This document shows positions 63,863-64,000 of a DNA stretch of 64,000 nucleotides, piece by piece. Both the position numbers and the translations under genes were made by a program. Under the pieces are notes generated by a model that worked only from the letters and a program-made list of their open reading frames with translations, was not told where the DNA came from and made no database searches. The number at the start of each line of letters is the position of its first letter. The stretch's first letter is position 1. The DNA lies in NCBI RefSeq assembly GCF_004346685.1, contig NZ_SMCO01000013.1:1-64000 (forward strand), given 5' to 3'. The stretch comes from Sulfurirhabdus autotrophica (lineage in GTDB: Bacteria; Pseudomonadota; Gammaproteobacteria; Burkholderiales; SMCO01).

Positions 63863-64000
63863 AACTAAGTTTTCTAAATTTGCAGCAATTCCGAAATTGG
63901 TGAGAACTATCTATGTAGCTGAACTTTCTTTCTAATCAGGAAAAGCATCAGGCTAGTTAAAGTAAGACCTCATTATCCTGGCTTGACATCAATCCGGGTT
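63863..64000. other. Gene-free end of window
   Basis: No frame of note. The last 20 bases include TTGACA (in CTTGACATCAATCC), which could be the -35 box of a promoter whose -10 lies beyond the window. Confidence 0.4.

Noticed and set aside
1-64000. CRISPR array, rRNA operon, prophage or secretion-system cluster
   Set aside because: I looked for regularly spaced direct repeats, rRNA signatures and structural phage genes and saw none.

Overview
The window reads as a chromosomal segment of a moderate-GC betaproteobacterium, most likely of the order Nitrosomonadales (Gallionellaceae- or Sulfuricellaceae-like). This is an inference from gene content and order: yicC-gmk-rpoZ-spoT-ridA-recG beside a Ser/Thr kinase-PP2C pair and rph-rdgB-hemW, plus ubiC-ubiA-ubiD, a PEP-CTERM-type secreted protein and many GGDEF proteins. 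It cannot be settled without a database search. There is no rRNA, CRISPR array or prophage, and one tRNA (Gly, CCC).

Layout. Positions 1-6100 look accessory: the tail of an IS110-type transposase, a PH-like membrane protein, a GTG-started ankyrin protein, a phosphatase-like gene broken by an in-frame TGA, NIPSNAP, O-methyltransferase, DUF4260, a YidD-like Cys-rich protein and an arylamine N-acetyltransferase. A palindromic MITE-like element follows at 5.9 kb. Positions 6.1-17.2 kb hold a cyclic-nucleotide-binding protein, a MAPEG-GST-GST operon, an unknown exported protein, a TetR regulator, a tightly coupled DUF2167/membrane protein/J-domain operon, an orphan PEP-CTERM-like protein, an apparently circularly permuted acyl carrier protein next to a YkgJ-type Cys-cluster protein, a sulfotransferase and a secreted alpha/beta hydrolase.

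Positions 17.3-30 kb carry signalling and metal genes: an Hpt-REC-REC-GGEEF protein, an LMW-phosphatase-like protein, a lipoprotein plus tandem-thioredoxin pair, tcdA, a divergent RcnR-like/DmeF metal-efflux pair with a visible operator, a mechanosensitive-channel-like protein, a membrane diguanylate cyclase, tatD, a calcium-type P-ATPase and a Na/Ca-exchanger-type antiporter. Positions 30-38.9 kb hold a DUF4124 protein, mutY, an AsmA protein, tRNA-Gly, thiS-thiG, a sensor-PAS-GGDEF protein, trmB and an S24-like protein.

Positions 39-45.9 kb, mostly minus strand, contain a CMD-TusA-nitroreductase operon with a TetR regulator (two matching operator-like palindromes), hemW, rdgB, rph, PP2C and a Ser/Thr kinase. 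Positions 46-52.5 kb are the plus-strand housekeeping operon yicC to recG. Positions 52.8-64 kb hold two paralogous PhnD-like binding proteins without an ABC transporter, the ubiquinone genes, a REC-REC-GGEEF protein, a PyrR-like phosphoribosyltransferase, a Ycf46-like AAA ATPase and a PBP4-type carboxypeptidase. A second copy of the palindromic element lies at 63.7 kb.

The most unusual items are the permuted acyl carrier protein (14085-14351), the octamer-built palindromic repeats (5.9 and 63.7 kb, with a solo end at 43.06 kb), the DUF2167/J-domain operon, the paired TetR operators, and overlapping mutually exclusive hairpins upstream of rph.
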